The notes: generated from the sequence alone by a model not told the origin. A stretch of 64,000 nt of DNA from CADEDH01 sp965262175 (GCA_965262175.1 CBDHES010000029.1:62001-126000); one strand, 5' to 3'. Shown: positions 33,434-42,341, numbered from the stretch's first letter. Numbers and translations are program-made.

Positions 33434-36129
33434 CCGTCGTCCGGCGACTCGTCGAGCTCGGGATCGCCACCGTCGGCCGGAGGCTCGACCGACGACGACG
33501 CCGCGATCAGATCACGGTGGAAGGCCTCGGCCGCGGCCCGGGCAGTGGATGCGGTGGCCGGGGACGGGGCCAGCGATCCGAGCTGGCGGAGCAGGTCGAT
33601 CAACTGCTTGCTGGTGCGCACGAAGTCCCCGGCGGTGATGTCGGCGTCGCCGATCACGTCGGCCAGCCCCCCACCGGCCGCCCACCCGTGGGCGATGGCC
33701 ATGAACCCGGCGTCCGGGCGCCGGGTCAACGGGAGATCTGCCTCTTGTTCGTCGATGACCAGGGCCATGTGCATGCCCTCGAGGTCGATGAACCGGCGCC
33801 GAAGCTCGGAGGTCGGGTACCAGACCTCCAGGCCCGGGCTCGACCGACGCTCCTCATAGGTCAGCGCCGACGCCAGCGCGGCCAGCTCCGCCGGATTGAG
33901 CCCGTCGAACAACCCGTCCTCCAACGCCTCGATGACGAGCAGATCCACTTCGTGATAGAGACGAGCCAGACGCTGACCCGATGGGGTGAGGGCCCACTCG
34001 TCGGTCGTCGCCCCCGGGGTCGTCGGCAGGACCAGGTGACCCCGAGCGCTGAGCAGCTCGATCACCCGGTCGAACTGGCCGGCCAACGATCGGGCCCGAC
34101 GGGCGGCAGCGGATCCGAGCGACTCGAGGTCACGGTCGAGCCGTTCCAGCCGCCGAAGCGCCTTGCGGGCCGCCTGGGGGACATCGTCGGCCGCTCGGAC
34201 CGATGTCGTCGGCCCCAGCTTCTGTCGGCGTTTGGACGAGACGAGCCGGGTCCGGGCCAGCGACTGGCTGGCCTCGTAGACGAACGAGACGCTGTTGGGG
34301 AGGTACGGCTCGGGCAACGTGAGTTCACCGACGACGATCGGGGGGCGGTCGAGCTCGGGCGGCCCGACCTCGTAGACCTCGCCCTCCCGGTCGCACACCT
34401 TGGCCCGGACCTTGCCGCCCTTGCGGAACGACACGGCGAGTACCAGCGCCGGCGATGGAACCGTTGGTCCGTCGACGTCGATGATCTCGCCGGGCGAAAG
34501 CTGGCTGAGGGCGAAGGCGATCTCCTGACGATCGTCGTCGCTCGACTCGGCCGGGGTGACCAGGGCCGCTCGCAGCTCTTCGACCGGGCCGAACGTCGCC
34601 TCGATCCGACCGGCGACCTGCCGTCGCCGATCGATCAACCGCTCGACCCGATGCTCGGCGCGGACGACGTCGGCATCGGCCCGGAACTGGGCGAACGACA
34701 GGTTGAGCAGCTGACGGGCCCGTTCCTGGTCGTACCGGCGAACGAGGTTGGCCGCCATGTTGTAGGTCGGTCGGAACGACGACGTGAGCACGAAGTTCCG
34801 ACTCAGGGCGAGGTCGGCGACCTGCTCGAATCGGACATAGGGCGACCACATCACGACGGCCTTGCCGAAGGTATCGATACCGCGGCGACCGGCACGTCCG
34901 GTGAGCTGGGTGAACTGGGCCGGCGTCAGCTGCTCGTGATGCTCGCCGGTGAACTTGGTCAGCTTCTCGACCACGACGGTCCGGGCCGGCATGTTGATGC
35001 CCAGGGCGAGGGTCTCGGTGGCGAACACGACCTTGACCAGGCCGCGGGAGAAGCAGGCCTCGACCGCTTCTTTGAACGGCGGCACCATCCCGGCATGGTG
35101 GGCGGCGATCCCCGCTTCCAGACCGGCCCGGAACTCGGCGTAGCCCAACACGTCGAGGTCGAGGTCGCTGAGCGCTTCTATATGGGCGGTGAGGATGGCA
35201 TCGATCTCTCGCCGCTCCGCTCCGGTGGTCAGGCTCAGACCGGTGGCGGCGACCGACCGGGCCGCCTCGTCACACCCAGCCCGGCTGAAGATGAAGTAGA
35301 TCGCCGGGAGCAGGTCTCGGTCGTGGAGCAGCTCCACGGCATCGGGGCGGGTCGGGGTCCGCCATTTGGGGCGGGAGCGGCCCTTGCCCCGATTGCCCTG
35401 CCCCCGCCGACCCTTGGTCATCGCTCGGGGGTCGTTGTCGTAGCGGTAGCCGTTGGGGTTGGGTCTGCTCCCCTTGACCACCTTGAGGAAGTGGAGGTGG
35501 TTGCTCGACCGCTCCCCGACCAGGTAGTGCTGTTCGAGGTCGACGGGACGGGCCGTCTCGACGACGAGGGCGGTGGCGCCCCGCACCGTGGCGATCCACT
35601 CCTCGAGCTCCGGGGCATTGGACACCGTCGCCGAGAGGCACACCAGTTGGATACGGCGGGGAAGGTGGATGATGACCTCCTCCCAGACCGCGCCCCGGTA
35701 GGCATCCTGCAGGTAGTGGACCTCGTCGAGCACGACCGAGGCCAGGTCGTCGAGCTCGTGGCCACCGTAGAGCATGTTCCGCAGGACCTCGGTCGTCATG
35801 ACCACCACCGGAGCGTCGGGGTTGATGGCGTTGTCGCCGGTCAGCAGGCCGACCCGGTGGACCCCGATCGCTGCACCGAGGTCGTGGTACTTCTGGTTGG
35901 ACAGCGCCTTGATCGGCGTCGTGTAGAAGAGGCGCCGACCGGCGGCCAGCGCCAGCTCGACCGCATAGGAGGCGACCAGCGTCTTGCCGGCGCCGGTCGG
36001 CGCTGCGACGATCACGTTCTTGCCGGCCTCCAGCTCGTCGAACGCTCGAAGCTGGAACGGGTCGGGCTCGAACCCGAGGCCCTCCAGGAACCGATCGCGG
36101 ACCGGCGGGACCGGCTCGGCGGTCACCAT
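33430..36129 (-). CDS. helY: Ski2/Mtr4-like DExH-box RNA helicase (HelY family)
   Basis: 899 residues. RecA domain 1 has motif I APTGAGKT (residues 43-50) and motif II DEVH (135-138), motif III LSATVSN; domain 2 has motif V/VI segments ALGINMPARTVV and TQLTGRAGRRGID. The C-terminal part carries the DSHCT-type helical domain. These actinobacterial Ski2-like helicases probably act in RNA surveillance or turnover. The gene follows tatC with a one-base overlap (TGATG), the same tatA-tatC-helY order as near the mycobacterial proteasome accessory genes. Confidence 0.92.
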   Translation of the reverse strand: MVTAEPVPPVRDRFLEGLGFEPDPFQLRAFDELEAGKNVIVAAPTGAGKTLVASYAVELALAAGRRLFYTTPIKALSNQKYHDLGAAIGVHRVGLLTGDNAINPDAPVVVMTTEVLRNMLYGGHELDDLASVVLDEVHYLQDAYRGAVWEEVIIHLPRRIQLVCLSATVSNAPELEEWIATVRGATALVVETARPVDLEQHYLVGERSSNHLHFLKVVKGSRPNPNGYRYDNDPRAMTKGRRGQGNRGKGRSRPKWRTPTRPDAVELLHDRDLLPAIYFIFSRAGCDEAARSVAATGLSLTTGAERREIDAILTAHIEALSDLDLDVLGYAEFRAGLEAGIAAHHAGMVPPFKEAVEACFSRGLVKVVFATETLALGINMPARTVVVEKLTKFTGEHHEQLTPAQFTQLTGRAGRRGIDTFGKAVVMWSPYVRFEQVADLALSRNFVLTSSFRPTYNMAANLVRRYDQERARQLLNLSFAQFRADADVVRAEHRVERLIDRRRQVAGRIEATFGPVEELRAALVTPAESSDDDRQEIAFALSQLSPGEIIDVDGPTVPSPALVLAVSFRKGGKVRAKVCDREGEVYEVGPPELDRPPIVVGELTLPEPYLPNSVSFVYEASQSLARTRLVSSKRRQKLGPTTSVRAADDVPQAARKALRRLERLDRDLESLGSAAARRARSLAGQFDRVIELLSARGHLVLPTTPGATTDEWALTPSGQRLARLYHEVDLLVIEALEDGLFDGLNPAELAALASALTYEERRSSPGLEVWYPTSELRRRFIDLEGMHMALVIDEQEADLPLTRRPDAGFMAIAHGWAAGGGLADVIGDADITAGDFVRTSKQLIDLLRQLGSLAPSPATASTARAAAEAFHRDLIAASSSVEPPADGGDPELDESPDDG

Positions 36130-36917
36130 CAGTCGATGGCGAGCTGGCGGCGCTTGGTGATCCGGCCTCCGATGATCAAGGAGATCTCGAAGAACAGGTA
36201 CATGGGAACGGCCAGCACCGCCAGGGTGAAGGGATCACCGGTCGGGGTGACCACAGCCGACAACACGGCGATCGCGACGATGGCGATCCGGCGGTTCTTC
36301 CGGAGGGTGTCGGTCGTCACCACTCCCACCAGCTGCAGGAAGACCAGCACCAAGGGCAGCTCGGCGGCGATGCCGAAGGCGAGCAGCATCTTGACGAAGA
36401 ACGCGGTGTACGCCCGGGGGGAGAACAGCTCGGTGAACGTGTCGTCACCGAAGCCGGTCAGGATCTCGAGCGTCTGAGGCATCAGCAGGTACCCGGCGAC
36501 CATCCCCATGGCCAGCAGCACGATCGACACGAGGAAGAAGGGCATCAGCACCTTCCGCTCGTGGGGATACAGGCCGGGCAACACGAACCGACCCATCTGG
36601 TAGAGGATGATCGGGAGCGCGAGGATCAGCCCGCCATAGCCGGACAGCGACAGCACGACCGAGAAGTTCTCCAGCGGCGTGGTGGTGAGGAACTCGCACT
36701 CCTCCCCTTCCCGCTCCTTCAGATCGCAGTAGGGGCCCGCTAGGAACGAGAAGATCGGGTCGAAGAAGACGTAGACGATGATCGCCCCGACGACGATGGC
36801 CAGGACCGACCGGATCAAGCGGGTCCGCAGCTCGTGGAGGTGGCCGACCAGCGTCATCTCTCCGGCCGGCGTGGACTCCTCCTTCCGGGAACGTCGGAGG
36901 CGGAGCGGATTCCTCAT
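36129..36917 (-). CDS. tatC: Twin-arginine translocase subunit TatC
   Basis: 262 residues, six transmembrane helices. N-terminal hallmark MTLVGHLHELRTRLIRSVLA with the conserved Glu in HLHELR, the first periplasmic loop ending LTTTPLENFSV with the conserved TPxExF, then YQMGRFVLPGLYPHERK and the last two helices. It forms the Tat substrate receptor with TatB. Its start overlaps the tatB stop by four bases and its stop overlaps helY. Confidence 0.95.
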   Translation of the reverse strand: MRNPLRLRRSRKEESTPAGEMTLVGHLHELRTRLIRSVLAIVVGAIIVYVFFDPIFSFLAGPYCDLKEREGEECEFLTTTPLENFSVVLSLSGYGGLILALPIILYQMGRFVLPGLYPHERKVLMPFFLVSIVLLAMGMVAGYLLMPQTLEILTGFGDDTFTELFSPRAYTAFFVKMLLAFGIAAELPLVLVFLQLVGVVTTDTLRKNRRIAIVAIAVLSAVVTPTGDPFTLAVLAVPMYLFFEISLIIGGRITKRRQLAID

Positions 36918-37591
36918 CGGTCGACCTCGGCGTCGCCGCCTCCACCGTCGTCGTCGTGCCCCGAGTCGGCCTCGGCGTCTGACGCCGGCGACTGCGAGGG
37001 GTCGTCGTCAGCCGACAGGTCGGTGACGGGCTCGTCGTCGGAACCGTGGCCGGGCGACGAGGTCTGAATGGTGTCGGTGGCGGTGGCACCGGAAGACGAG
37101 CCGTTGGCCGAGCGGGCCTCGGCTGCGTACACCTCGGGAGACGTCTCGATCGTCGGTCGATCCTCGGACGGCTCCCAGACCTTCGTCGTGCGGGCCGGCG
37201 GCGTGTCGTCGTCGGACGAGAGCCGCCAGTCGTCGTCGTCCTCCTCGTCCTCGTCGAGGTCGGGGTCGTCGTCCTCGTCGTCCTCGTCGTCCTCGTCGTC
37301 GTCGGTCAGCCGGCGCTCCTGGGCGACGCTGGCCCGCTTCCGCTCGGCCAGACCTCGGGGGACGACGGGGTCATCGTCGGTTCCCGAGCCCCACGTCGTC
37401 GGGTCGGTCGCTCCCGAGACGTCGTCGAGGCCCGACATGAACTCGTCTCTGAGATCAGAGGTGACCGCCTTGAGCTGGGCCACGATCCGCCCGACTCGGC
37501 GGATCAGCGAGGGCAGCTGCTCGGGTCCGACCGCAATGAGAGCCACCATGGCGATGACGAGGATCTCGCCACCGCCGATGTTGAAGAACAT
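36914..37591 (-). CDS. tatB: Sec-independent translocase subunit TatB/TatA with acidic tail
   Basis: 225 residues. The N-terminal helix MFFNIGGGEILVIAMVALIAVGPEQLPSLI has the Glu and FxxIGxxE-like start of TatB/TatA; the following amphipathic helix ends near residue 50. The remaining 170 residues are a low-complexity Asp/Glu/Ser tail, with an almost pure acidic run near 98-120, longer than usual. Assignment to TatB rather than TatA rests on length and Pro spacing (GPEQLP). A TAGTCT box seven bases before the ATG suggests a leaderless operon start for tatB-tatC-helY-DagK-like. Confidence 0.88.
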   Translation of the reverse strand: MFFNIGGGEILVIAMVALIAVGPEQLPSLIRRVGRIVAQLKAVTSDLRDEFMSGLDDVSGATDPTTWGSGTDDDPVVPRGLAERKRASVAQERRLTDDDEDDEDDEDDDPDLDEDEEDDDDWRLSSDDDTPPARTTKVWEPSEDRPTIETSPEVYAAEARSANGSSSGATATDTIQTSSPGHGSDDEPVTDLSADDDPSQSPASDAEADSGHDDDGGGGDAEVDR

Positions 37592-37598
37592 GGCTCCA

Positions 37599-37604
37599 AG
37601 ACTA
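37599..37604 (-). promoter_or_regulatory. Candidate -10 box TAGTCT upstream of tatB
   Basis: On the minus strand TAGTCT ends seven bases before the tatB ATG with no Shine-Dalgarno in between, which fits leaderless transcription of the tatB-tatC-helY operon. Confidence 0.45.
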
Positions 37605-37628
37605 CCGTCTGACGACCCCGCCCGGGAG

Positions 37629-37650
37629 CCCGACCCGGCGCCGGGTCGGG
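37629..37650 (-). terminator. Perfect 22-bp palindrome between the zinc-ribbon gene and tatB
   Basis: CCCGACCCGGC is followed directly by its exact reverse complement, giving an 11-bp self-pairing element. It lies 26 bp beyond the stop of the zinc-ribbon gene and just upstream of the tatB promoter. It may be a T-less terminator or a protein-binding operator; the sequence alone does not decide. Confidence 0.5.
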
Positions 37651-37675
37651 GGTCACCCCGAGGGGCCGATGGTCG

Positions 37676-38008
37676 TCAGCGTTGGGTGAATTCAGCCATG
37701 ATTTCACTCAGGCGGAGGTCGTCCTGAAGGAGATCGTGGAAGTCCAACAGATCGTCATGATTGATGGGCTCGCCGATGTGTGTCTCGTGGAGCTCTGCCG
37801 GCAGCCGCCAGGTGGAAAAGGCGACGCCGGACGCGATCAGAAGGTCGATCGTCCTCGTCTCGGCCGGCTTGACGACCGTCATCATGCAGAACGGGCACCG
37901 GAACGAGTAGGTGCCGGCGTTGTTGTCGTCACAGATCCGAACGTGGACGTCAGCCGTGGTCAGCTCGACGTCACCGCAATCGGAGCAACTAGCGCGGATG
38001 GTGGCCAT
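37676..38008 (-). CDS. Small conserved zinc-ribbon protein
   Basis: 110 residues from ATG 38008, with AGGAGG ten bases upstream; the longer open frame to 38188 overlaps the start of the gene on the other strand. The N-terminal half has a four-cysteine ribbon: CSDCGDVEL and, after VRICDDNNAGTYSF, RCPFCMMTVVKPA. The rest is helical and acidic (DDLLDFHDLLQDDLRL). Proteins of this look are common in actinobacteria but have no function I can name; nucleic acid or RNA polymerase binding is possible. Confidence 0.7.
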   Translation of the reverse strand: MATIRASCSDCGDVELTTADVHVRICDDNNAGTYSFRCPFCMMTVVKPAETRTIDLLIASGVAFSTWRLPAELHETHIGEPINHDDLLDFHDLLQDDLRLSEIMAEFTQR

Positions 38009-38109
38009 TTGGTTGGAACCTCCTGCCCAGGTCGAGCCTGATGGGTACCCCCCTTGATTCGGCACCCCCCAGACCCCGCTTAAGGGAATCGGCCGGTTCG
38101 TAGGTCTCA

Positions 38110-38856
38110 ATGTGGGGGCGCCAGTACGGTGCGGAGGTGGCCACCGACCCGATGACCGCCCTCGACGGCGTGGTCCGGCTCTTCGCACGGGTCCCGAGCG
38201 GGGCCCAGGACCGGGCAGCGGTCGTGGACGCAGTCGAGACGGCCCGGGCTCAGGGAGTCGATGGCGTCGAGATCGAGGTCCACCGGACCCTCGACGGCGT
38301 TGCGGTCGTGACGACCGCCGCGTCGTTCGGGCCTCGGCTACGCCGCAGAAGGGTCGTGGCGACCGCGTTCGACGATCTCCCCGCCCCGTTGGCCACCGTC
38401 GACGAGGTGCTCGGTCTCGACCCGGAAGCGGAGGTGGCGGCCATGGTCGCCGATCCGACCGCCTTCGAGGCGATCGCCGCCGCCAACAGCCGGGGATCGA
38501 CCGACGAGCGTCGGCTCTGGCTGATCAACGACGATCTCGACACGCTGATGGACTGGCGGCGCCAGACGGGGGCCCGTCTGCTGCTATCGCTCCGCTCGGC
38601 CAGGGTCGGCGGCGGCCCTGAGCGCTTGGCCGCCAACCTGCGGGAACGCGGGATCGACGGCCTCGTCCTTCCCCACGGCGAGTGGCGGGGCGGCCTCGTG
38701 GCCCTCCTCCATCGATTCGAGCGCTACGCCGTCGCTACCGGGCCGGTCCACGCCCGGGAGATGGCGAAGCTCTTCCCAGCCGGCGTCGACGGCATCTCGA
38801 CCGACCACCCCGATCGGCTGGCGGCGGTCGGAGCCCAGTACGGCATCGGGACGTGA
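38110..38856 (+). CDS. Degenerate glycerophosphodiester phosphodiesterase-like protein
   Basis: Up to 248 residues. The TIM-barrel pattern of GDPD is visible as GVDGVEIEVHRTLDGVAVV near the N-terminus and VDGISTDHPDRL at the C-terminus. The catalytic residues are mostly gone: the HRG start is FARV, the ENT segment is missing, and the HD after the TxDGxxVV strand is TA. It is therefore unlikely to hydrolyse glycerophosphodiesters in the standard way. The start is uncertain: ATG 38110, GTG 38137 or ATG 38152. It lies on the opposite strand from all its neighbours. Confidence 0.55.
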   Translation: MWGRQYGAEVATDPMTALDGVVRLFARVPSGAQDRAAVVDAVETARAQGVDGVEIEVHRTLDGVAVVTTAASFGPRLRRRRVVATAFDDLPAPLATVDEVLGLDPEAEVAAMVADPTAFEAIAAANSRGSTDERRLWLINDDLDTLMDWRRQTGARLLLSLRSARVGGGPERLAANLRERGIDGLVLPHGEWRGGLVALLHRFERYAVATGPVHAREMAKLFPAGVDGISTDHPDRLAAVGAQYGIGT

Positions 38857-38861
38857 CCGAG

Positions 38862-38873
38862 CCGACGCGTCGG
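38862..38873 (+). terminator. 12-bp perfect palindrome between convergent genes
   Basis: CCGACGCGTCGG sits in the 21-bp gap between the GDPD-like gene and the convergent lepB stop. It is short and has no T-run, so a bidirectional terminator role is only a suggestion. Confidence 0.25.
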
Positions 38874-38877
38874 ACCG

Positions 38878-40317
38878 CTACAGGGAGCCAATCCGGTTCA
38901 ACGGCCAGAACAGGAAGAAGGCTCGACCGATCACCCGATCCTCGGAGATGGTGCCGAACGACCGGGAATCGCGTGAGTCTCCCCGGTTGTCGCCCATCAC
39001 GAAGACCTCACCCTCGGGCACGATGATCGGCCCGAAGTCTCTGGTGATCGTGCCCTCGTCGAGGTAGGGCTCGATCAGCAGTTGGTTGTTGATGAACACC
39101 TGGTTGTCCCGGGCCTGGACCCGGTCGCCGGGCACCCCGATCACCCGCTTGATCAGGTCCCGGATCCCGTCGGCATCCTCACCGTCCGGTCGGGTGAACA
39201 CGATCACGTCCCCCCGATGGATCTCGTGGAGGCGGTAGCTGAGCTTGTTGACGAGCACCCGATCGTTGACGTGGAGGGTCGATTCCATCGACTCCGAAGG
39301 GATGTAGAACGCCTGGAACAGCGACGCCCGGAGGACGAGAGCGACCAGGATCGCCCCGACCAGGACCACGGCCCACTCGAGCGCGTTCCGGGTCGCGGTC
39401 GACGTGGCGGCGACATCGGCCAAGTCGTCTTCTTCGTCGTCGTCGAAGTAGTCGTCGTAGCTCCGGTCGAGCGGAGCACGGCGGTCGTCGGCGTCGCGAC
39501 CGACGCCGTAGGCTCGGCGGTCGTCGTCCTCGTCGAACGGGTCTTCCTGACGGGAGTCGGCCCCTAGGCCGCCGCGGCCGTTCGCGGCCGGAGCGAACGG
39601 GTCGTAGCGCTCGGCGGGCTCCTCGATGTCGTGCCGACCACGCTGGCGGGGTACCGCCCGATCATCGATCGCCGGAAGACCGGCGGTCGGCTCCGAGAAG
39701 ATGTCGCCACCGGTACCCGGAGTCCCGTAGCCGTCGTCGACGAAGCCGGACGAGTACCGGTCGGGCCAGCCCTGATCGGCGTAGCCGTCGGGCTCGCGGC
39801 CGGCGAACCCGTCGACCCGGTCGCCGTAGCCATCGGCTCGACCATCAGCGAACCCGTCAACCCGGTCGCCGTAGCCATCGGCTCGACCATCGGCGAACCC
39901 GTCGACCCGGTCGCCATAGCCGCTGTCGTACGCGGTGCGGCCATGGGCCCACTCGTCGTCGTACCCGTGGTACCCGTTGCGGTACGGCCCGGTCGAGCCG
40001 TTGCTCGGGGCGTCGTAGTCGTGGTGACCGTTGCCGTCGACGAGGTGACCGTTGCCGTCGACGAGGTCGGCGTCGCCGCCGAATGGACTACCGGCCGGCG
40101 GCTCGAGACCGAATCCGTTGTCGCCCCGGTACTCGGGGTCGAACCACGCCGATCGGTCCGATCGCTCCGGGGGGCCGTCCTGCACCACCCTCGAATCGGC
40201 GGATCGCCCGTCGGCGTGAGCCGGCGGCGGCGCAACGACCCGGCGGCGATGCGCTGGCGCAGGCGCGCTTCCGGCGCCGCGGTCGGCTGGCCCGGACGGG
40301 TCGCGTTGAGGGGGCAT
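38878..40317 (-). CDS. lepB: Type I signal peptidase with long repetitive N-terminal extension
   Basis: 479 residues. The C-terminal 180 residues are a complete S26 signal peptidase: one transmembrane helix (AVVLVGAILVALVLRASLF), the nucleophile in IPSESMESTL near residue 340, the general-base Lys in LIKRVIGVPGDRV near 390, and box E GDNRGDSRDSR. The cytoplasmic N-terminal 300 residues are low complexity, rich in Asp, Gly, Arg and Tyr, with 15-residue repeats. It removes signal peptides at the outer face of the membrane. A TAGTCT box lies nine bases before ATG 40317. lepB is inserted between tatB and the pafC end of the proteasome locus. Confidence 0.92.
   Translation of the reverse strand: MPPQRDPSGPADRGAGSAPAPAHRRRVVAPPPAHADGRSADSRVVQDGPPERSDRSAWFDPEYRGDNGFGLEPPAGSPFGGDADLVDGNGHLVDGNGHHDYDAPSNGSTGPYRNGYHGYDDEWAHGRTAYDSGYGDRVDGFADGRADGYGDRVDGFADGRADGYGDRVDGFAGREPDGYADQGWPDRYSSGFVDDGYGTPGTGGDIFSEPTAGLPAIDDRAVPRQRGRHDIEEPAERYDPFAPAANGRGGLGADSRQEDPFDEDDDRRAYGVGRDADDRRAPLDRSYDDYFDDDEEDDLADVAATSTATRNALEWAVVLVGAILVALVLRASLFQAFYIPSESMESTLHVNDRVLVNKLSYRLHEIHRGDVIVFTRPDGEDADGIRDLIKRVIGVPGDRVQARDNQVFINNQLLIEPYLDEGTITRDFGPIIVPEGEVFVMGDNRGDSRDSRSFGTISEDRVIGRAFFLFWPLNRIGSL
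39805..39921 (-). repeat. 45-bp in-frame tandem repeat in lepB
   Basis: Units begin GAACCCGTC at 39805, 39850 and 39895 on the plus strand, exactly 45 bp apart; two are full length and nearly identical, the third is partial. On the coding strand they give repeated Asp-Gly-Tyr-Gly-Asp-Arg-Val-Asp-Gly-Phe-Ala blocks. A separate 21-bp duplication occurs at 40026-40067 in the same gene. Confidence 0.85.
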
Positions 40318-40389
40318 TGCTGACCAAGACTAGCTGACCAGCGGCCGTTGTGGTCATCGAACCGTAACGCCGACACGGCGCGCCAAGGG

Positions 40390-41352
40390 TCAACGGCGGT
40401 ATCGATCGAGCACCCGAGCAGCTGCGGCCGGGCCGATCCGCTGAGGCTCCGCGATGCCGGAGGCATCGACCACCTCGGCCGACGGCCCGACCCGGAGGAG
40501 GAGTCGTTCGAGCCACGGCGTGGCGGTCACCACCATCCGGACCACGTCGGGACGACCCCCGTCGGTCGAGACGATCTCGACCGGATAGGTCTCGGCGACC
40601 CAGGCTGCATCCTCCCCGAGCCGGAGCGTGACCACCGGATCGTCGGCATCGGGGTGGAACACCGGAGAGGCCCCGATGTCGGGCGGGGCTGGCCGCTCCG
40701 ACACCGCATCGCTCACGGTCAGCTCCTCGATCCGGTCGATGCGGAACAGCCGCTCCCCGTCCGCCCGATGACACCAGGCGTGGACGTACCAGGAACCGCC
40801 ATCGGCGAAGACCCGCCACGGAACGATGGTCCGCTCGGTCCGCTCGTCTCGGCCGTAGGAGTAGTAGACGATGTCGACCTCGTTCGGACCCTGGGCGGCC
40901 CGACGGAGCAGGTCGAGGGTCTGCTCCTCGGCATCACCGAGGTGGATGTCGATCGGATCGCCGCCGACGAGATCGAGGGCGTCCCGGAGCTTGGCCAGCG
41001 CACGAGCCAGCGCGCCGTCCGGATCCGTACCCGGGATCGAGAGCAGCGCGTCCGACGATGCGAGCAGGGTCAGGGCCTGGTCGGGGGTGAGTCGGAGCGG
41101 TCGGGCGAAGAAGTCGGCCAACCGGATGCTGACCCGCCCCTCCTCATCGATCTCGACGTCGACCAGCGCGTCGGGGCTGTACGGGGGCAGCCCGACCATG
41201 AACACGACGTTGAGGTCGTCGAGCAGCTCTCGCTCGGTCACCCCGAACCGGTCCGCCACCTCCGAGACCGGCTGGCCCGGGTTGGCCACGATCCAGGGAA
41301 CGATGGCCAGCACCCGGCGCATCCGATCGGGGGCGGTCGGTCTACCGGCCAC
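40390..41352 (-). CDS. pafC: WYL-domain transcriptional regulator PafC
   Basis: 320 residues from GTG 41352, overlapping the pafB end by 11 bases. An N-terminal winged-helix domain (RRVLAIVPWIVANPGQPVSE, VADRFGVTERELLDDL) is followed by a WYL domain with VDIVYYSYGRDERTERTIVPWRVF and WYVHAWCHRADGERLFRIDRI. In mycobacteria PafB and PafC form a heterodimer that activates the LexA-independent DNA damage response despite being encoded with the proteasome genes. Position after pafA-pafB supports the name. Confidence 0.88.
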   Translation of the reverse strand: MAGRPTAPDRMRRVLAIVPWIVANPGQPVSEVADRFGVTERELLDDLNVVFMVGLPPYSPDALVDVEIDEEGRVSIRLADFFARPLRLTPDQALTLLASSDALLSIPGTDPDGALARALAKLRDALDLVGGDPIDIHLGDAEEQTLDLLRRAAQGPNEVDIVYYSYGRDERTERTIVPWRVFADGGSWYVHAWCHRADGERLFRIDRIEELTVSDAVSERPAPPDIGASPVFHPDADDPVVTLRLGEDAAWVAETYPVEIVSTDGGRPDVVRMVVTATPWLERLLLRVGPSAEVVDASGIAEPQRIGPAAAARVLDRYRR

Positions 41353-42286
41353 CGCAACTCTCGATCGCCTCGAGCCACTCGACGAGATCCTCCCGCCAGG
41401 CGGCCGGCTCAAGGAGCTCGGCCCGGTGGAGGAAGCCGAGAACGAACGTCCGAAAGGCATCGTGGTTCACGACCGGCACCTCGAAGATCGCTGCGCCGTC
41501 CTCGGCCGGGACGACGGTGGTCTCCGGACCGAGCTGACGTCGGGCCGCTGCGACCTGGTCGGCGTCGACGAGCAACCGAGCGATCGTCGGCTCCTCCTCC
41601 CCCAGTTCCCACGGCGCGACGGGACCGCCGGTATCCCGCCGCCGGCCGTCCACGGGGGCCACCTCGGCCGGGCCGATGGTCTCGACCGGTCCTTCGATCC
41701 GATCGAGTCGGTAGTTGCGCTCCCCGGCCCGGAGATGGTCGTAGCCGGTCAGGTACCACCGTCCCCGTTGGTAGTCGAGGTGCCAGGGGTCGACCCGCCT
41801 GGCCTCGCCCCGGTAGGCGAAGCCGAGCTGTCGTCGACCGACGATGGCGTCGAAGACGGGGACCAACGCCGGATCGGTCGGCAGGCTGGCCACCGTGGCC
41901 TCGACACCGTCGCGACCGGAACCGGCGAACCCACCAAGCTTCCACAGCGCCTCGCCACGACCTCGGTCGTCGTCCAGCCGCACCGCGAGGGAGGCCAGAT
42001 GGAGTGCCGCCAGCTCGTCGGGCTCGAGATCGGGATCGGAGAGGTAGTAGTCCTCGGGCCTGATCCGATAGCCGTCGACCGGAGGGTTGGTGCCAGGAGC
42101 CCGTTCGACGGTCAGGGGGATGCCCAACACCCGAAGATCGTCCTTGTCCCGTTCGAAGGCTCGGTGGAACGCAGCGCCCGGCGGCGGATAGCCGTCGACC
42201 TTCGATCGCAGCTCTTCGGCCGTGAGTGGTCGGGGGGTGTCGAGCAGAACGGCCGTGAGGTTGAGGAGGCGCTCGAGCTTGCTCAC
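41342..42286 (-). CDS. pafB: WYL-domain transcriptional regulator PafB
   Basis: 314 residues from GTG 42286, with AAGGG six bases upstream; the longer frame to 42427 runs into pafA. Winged-helix domain VSKLERLLNLTAVLLDTPRPLTAEEL with RSKVDGYP, then a WYL domain with LGFAYRGEARRVDPWHLDYQRGRWYLTGYD (pieces FAYRGEARRV and RWYLTGYD). Length and motif order match PafB. It lies 55 bp after pafA and overlaps pafC, reflecting the obligate PafBC partnership. Confidence 0.88.
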   Translation of the reverse strand: MSKLERLLNLTAVLLDTPRPLTAEELRSKVDGYPPPGAAFHRAFERDKDDLRVLGIPLTVERAPGTNPPVDGYRIRPEDYYLSDPDLEPDELAALHLASLAVRLDDDRGRGEALWKLGGFAGSGRDGVEATVASLPTDPALVPVFDAIVGRRQLGFAYRGEARRVDPWHLDYQRGRWYLTGYDHLRAGERNYRLDRIEGPVETIGPAEVAPVDGRRRDTGGPVAPWELGEEEPTIARLLVDADQVAAARRQLGPETTVVPAEDGAAIFEVPVVNHDAFRTFVLGFLHRAELLEPAAWREDLVEWLEAIESCGGR

Positions 42287-42341
42287 GACGATCCCTTCGC
42301 GCTCGGTGGAGACGACGCCCCCGGCTCGCGGGGGCCGGCGG

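Noticed and set aside
33220..36477. 1085-codon plus-strand open frame
   Set aside because: Antisense to helY, which has all helicase motifs; the plus-strand product has none.
39805..39921. 45-bp repeats considered as a CRISPR or regulatory array
   Set aside because: No spacers, in frame within lepB, and encoding a repeated peptide.
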